DNA of 17,258 nt, taken from NCBI GenBank assembly GCA_020717935.1, contig DYDK01000003.1, forward strand, positions 1-17,258, written 5' to 3'. How positions within the stretch are numbered: position 1 is the stretch's first letter; every line of letters starts with the position of its first letter. Below are positions 15,203 through 17,258 of the stretch, piece by piece. The stretch comes from Desulfocapsa sp. (lineage in GTDB: Bacteria; Desulfobacterota; Desulfobulbia; Desulfobulbales; Desulfocapsaceae). The notes below the pieces were generated by a model. The model saw nothing but the letters and a program-made list of their open reading frames with translations, had not been told where the DNA came from and ran no database searches. Position numbers and translations under genes: made by a program.

Positions 15203-16408
15203 ATGGAAGTTCAGCCCGATTTAGAGTTTATTAAGTATTTGAAGAGTGCTGGTGGCGATACCCTGAAGAAGTGCTATCAGTGTGCCACCTGTTCTGTTGT
15301 TTGCCCCTTGTCAACAGATACCAAACCGTTTCCTCGCAAGGAGATGATCTGGGCTCAATGGGGGCTGAAGGATAAGCTCGTTGCTGATCCTGATATCTTT
15401 TTGTGTCATCAGTGTGGGGATTGTACGGCATATTGTCCCCGAGGGGCAAAGCCAGGCGATGTTCTGGGGGCCATACGTGCCTACGCTTATACCTTTTATG
15501 GCTGGCCTTCTGGCTTGGCGAAACTCGCTTCCAGTTCGAAGGGCTTGCCTATGCTTATTGCCCTTCCTTCAGTGATCATTTTTGTCTTATGGTTACTTTC
15601 TGGGGGGCTTGCAGTGCCATCTGCCGAAGAGTTTTCCAAGCATGGGTATCAACACTTTTTTGGTCATTGGAATTTTCACTGGTTGACCAAGAATGTTTTT
15701 TTTATTGATGCGATTATGCTCGGTGCCGCAGGTGTGGCGGTCACTGCAGCCTATAAAGGTGTGTCCGCAATGTGGAAGGGAATGGAGAAAAATGCAGGTA
15801 TCAAGACTGCGTTTCGGCCTTCCGTTGTGCAGTTTACGACCGAGTTTTTATGGCCAGCAGTGCAAGAAATAGTTCAGCATACTCGATTCAAGGAGTGTAA
15901 GACCAATCGTGATCGTGTGCAGGGGCATCTGCCTTTGATGCTTTCATTTATTGGTTTGCTCATTGTTACAGCCTGGTCAGCGACTGCCAATGATCTTTTG
16001 GCCCTCATTCCTGGTCTTGCGTTTCTGCATGGGCCGATGTCAGTCTGGAATCCGGTCAAGATTCTTGCTAATGTCTCAGCCGTGGCTATGATCGTTGGTA
16101 TCGGCATTCTCTGGAGTAATCGTTCTAAAAAAGAGGCAGAAGACGGAGTGATTCCAACTTTCTACGACTGGTTCCTGATTTGGGAAATTATGGCAGTCGG
16201 CGTTACCGGACTTCTGGCTGAGATTGCCCGCTGGGCTGGATTAGCTGCGCCAGGATATGTTATTTATTTTATCCACTTGGTAACGGTTATGATGCTGTTT
16301 TTATATATGCCTTATACAAAATTTGCTCATCTTGTTTATCGGACTTTTGCCATGGCCTTTGAGCGATATAGAGACAGTGCCTACGGTAAAAATCCTCTGG
16401 ATTCATAG
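15203..16408 (+). CDS. qmoC: QmoC, HdrC/HdrE-like membrane subunit of the Qmo complex
   Basis: QmoC is the membrane anchor and quinone-reactive subunit, a fusion of an HdrC-like ferredoxin part and an HdrE-like cytochrome b part. Residues 1-100 hold two [4Fe-4S] sites: Cys24, Cys27, Cys30, Cys34 and Cys68, Cys71, Cys74, Cys78. Residues 110-390 contain about six membrane helices (near 113-136, 168-190, 243-262, 285-306, 322-343, 350-376), with histidines such as His358 and His376 available as haem b ligands. The length of 401 aa is usual. AGGAGGAG (15191-15198) precedes the ATG. It is separated from qmoB by 150 bp including a terminator-like hairpin; TATAAC at 15185 has no matching -35. Confidence 0.96.
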   Translation: MEVQPDLEFIKYLKSAGGDTLKKCYQCATCSVVCPLSTDTKPFPRKEMIWAQWGLKDKLVADPDIFLCHQCGDCTAYCPRGAKPGDVLGAIRAYAYTFYGWPSGLAKLASSSKGLPMLIALPSVIIFVLWLLSGGLAVPSAEEFSKHGYQHFFGHWNFHWLTKNVFFIDAIMLGAAGVAVTAAYKGVSAMWKGMEKNAGIKTAFRPSVVQFTTEFLWPAVQEIVQHTRFKECKTNRDRVQGHLPLMLSFIGLLIVTAWSATANDLLALIPGLAFLHGPMSVWNPVKILANVSAVAMIVGIGILWSNRSKKEAEDGVIPTFYDWFLIWEIMAVGVTGLLAEIARWAGLAAPGYVIYFIHLVTVMMLFLYMPYTKFAHLVYRTFAMAFERYRDSAYGKNPLDS

Positions 16409-16470
16409 AGAGTTCATGTAAGACTTGTCAGTTTAAAATGATAGTGAGTAAAAGCATGTAGTGCTTATAG

Positions 16471-16501
16471 CGGCCATGTCTTCGAGACATGGCCGTTTTT
16501 T
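16471..16501 (+). terminator. Rho-independent terminator after qmoC
   Basis: CGGCCATGTC (16471-16480) pairs perfectly with GACATGGCCG (16486-16495) around a TTCGA loop and is followed by six T residues. This is a strong GC-rich terminator that ends the apr-qmo region. No qmoD-like gene follows qmoC here. Confidence 0.95.
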
Positions 16502-16546
16502 ATGAATTTTTTACTTGTCAATTTGTGGTGCTGTTGATGCTTGCTT

Positions 16547-16568
16547 ATGTTGCTGTTTCCAGCAACAT
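16547..16568. repeat. Perfect 9-bp hairpin upstream of the tRNA operon
   Basis: ATGTTGCTG (16547-16555) and CAGCAACAT (16560-16568) form a perfect stem with a 4-nt TTTC loop. No T-run follows, so it is not a classical terminator. It lies about 90 bp upstream of the -35 of the tRNA promoter. It may be a protein-binding palindrome or chance structure. Confidence 0.35.
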
Positions 16569-16654
16569 TGAGAAGTATATTGTTGTTTCATGTACTGTTG
16601 ATATCTTTTCATGAGTCCTTGATTCTTCGATTACGGTTCTTGAATAAAAAAAGA

Positions 16655-16683
16655 TTGCTTTCTTGAAATAGAGCAGGTATATT
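16655..16683 (+). promoter_or_regulatory. Promoter of the tRNA-tuf operon
   Basis: TTGCTT (16655-16660) and TATATT (16678-16683) are 17 bp apart. An A-rich tract (AATAAAAAAAGA, 16643-16654) sits directly upstream of the -35 like an UP element. A GCGGC stretch lies between the -10 and the expected start near 16690, the kind of GC-rich discriminator found at stringently controlled stable-RNA promoters. The first tRNA starts at 16700. Confidence 0.65.
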
Positions 16684-16699
16684 AAGCGGCTTTATATAT

Positions 16700-16775
16700 G
16701 CTGGCGTAGCTCAACTGGCAGAGCAGCTGATTTGTAATCAGCAGGTTGCGGGTTCGAGTCCCATCGCCAGCTCCA
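16700..16775 (+). tRNA. tRNA-Thr (UGU anticodon)
   Basis: The acceptor stem GCTGGCG/CGCCAGC is perfect, and the anticodon loop TTTGTAA shows anticodon TGT. The T arm contains GGTTCGAGTCC. CCA is encoded (16773-16775). It is the first gene of the tRNA-tuf operon, in the position of thrU in E. coli. Confidence 0.97.
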
Positions 16776-16869
16776 ATAAGTAGATTCCACTGTGCATAGA
16801 GTGACTGGTTTGTCATGCAGCGGCAGTGAAAATATAGGTTGTGGCTTAAGTCTGAAAGAAGTTTTGAGT

Positions 16870-16954
16870 GGAGGGGTTCCCGAGTGGCTAAAGGGAACAG
16901 ACTGTAAATCTGTCGGCAGCGCCTTCGGAGGTTCGAATCCTCCCCCCTCCACCA
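16870..16954 (+). tRNA. tRNA-Tyr (GUA anticodon)
   Basis: This is an 85-nt class II tRNA with a long variable arm (around GTCGGCAGCGCCTTCGG). The acceptor stem GGAGGGG pairs with CCCCTCC, the anticodon loop CTGTAAA gives GTA, and CCA is encoded. It corresponds in order to tyrU of E. coli. Confidence 0.97.
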
Positions 16955-16986
16955 TTTTTTGTTAATGTTTCACCATGACGCTTTAA

Positions 16987-17062
16987 GCGGGAATAGCTCA
17001 ATTGGTAGAGCATCAGCCTTCCAAGCTGAGGGTCGCGAGTTCGAGCCTCGTTTCCCGCTCCA
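16987..17062 (+). tRNA. tRNA-Gly (UCC anticodon)
   Basis: The acceptor stem GCGGGAA/TTCCCGC is perfect. The anticodon loop CTTCCAA shows TCC, and the T arm has AGTTCGAGCC. CCA is encoded at 17060-17062. It corresponds in order to glyT of E. coli. Confidence 0.97.
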
Positions 17063-17089
17063 TCGTCCTGTTGTGTTTGTTAAGTGTTG

Positions 17090-17165
<76 letters not shown>

Positions 17166-17209
17166 GAATGTGCTGTTTTAACCAGTTCAAGGTCAGGGAG
17201 ACAATAATT

Positions 17210-17258
17210 ATGGCAAAAGAAAAATTTGATAGAAAAAAGCCCCATGTGAATGTGGGTA
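17210..17258 (+). CDS. tuf: Elongation factor Tu, N-terminus only (cut by window end)
   Basis: Only 16 codons are present: MAKEKFDRKKPHVNVG, the standard N-terminus of bacterial EF-Tu just before its GTP-binding P-loop region. EF-Tu carries aminoacyl-tRNA to the ribosome. AGGGAG at 17195-17200 is the ribosome binding site. The four-tRNA cluster directly upstream is the well known partner of tuf (tufB-type arrangement). The remaining coding sequence lies beyond the window. Confidence 0.93.
   Translation, partial: MAKEKFDRKKPHVNVG

Noticed and set aside
16692..16955. Minus-strand reading frame of 87 codons across tRNA-Thr and tRNA-Tyr (begins MVEGGGFEPPKALPTDLQ)
   Set aside because: It is a reverse translation of tRNA sequence; this GGGFEPP...DLQSVPFSHSGTPP pattern is a familiar false protein made from tRNA genes.

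Overview
The window looks like part of the chromosome of a sulfate-reducing (or sulfur-disproportionating) member of the Desulfobacterota, most likely near the Desulfobulbales. The basis is a full set of genes for adenylylsulfate (APS) reduction, aprB-aprA, followed by the quinone-interacting oxidoreductase qmoA-qmoB-qmoC. The family assignment comes from gene content and protein character, not from a database search. All recognised genes lie on the + strand.

Layout. 1-689: no convincing gene, only a decayed-looking reading frame and a weak promoter candidate. 690-3078: three tightly packed genes, a TPR protein, a zinc-ribbon plus HEAT-like-repeat protein, and a second TPR protein; they are unnamed and are the least explained genes here. 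3086-8341: a riboflavin and housekeeping run, ribE, ribBA, ribH, nusB, ftsK. A 145-bp palindromic element sits between ribBA and ribH. 8342-8745: an intergenic region holding a second, 108-bp MITE-like element flanked by an 8-9 bp direct repeat, then a near-consensus sigma70 promoter and a leader of about 220 nt. 8746-16408: aprB, aprA, terminator, qmoA, qmoB, terminator, qmoC, terminator. 16655-17258: a promoter, then tRNA-Thr(UGU), tRNA-Tyr(GUA), tRNA-Gly(UCC), tRNA-Thr(GGU) and the first codons of tuf (EF-Tu), the same order as the thrU-tyrU-glyT-thrT-tufB operon of E. coli.

How the genes work together. AprBA reduces APS to sulfite and AMP (or runs in reverse), and QmoABC links it to the membrane quinone pool. 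RibE, RibBA and RibH supply riboflavin for the FAD of AprA, QmoA and QmoB, although ribD is not in the window. NusB, the tRNAs and EF-Tu belong to transcription and translation, and FtsK to chromosome segregation.

The most interesting points are the two small terminal-inverted-repeat elements (one with a likely target-site duplication just upstream of the aprBA promoter), intrinsic terminators that split aprBA, qmoAB and qmoC into separable units, an 11-bp direct repeat with 22-bp period upstream of qmoA, and the uncharacterised TPR / zinc-HEAT / TPR trio.
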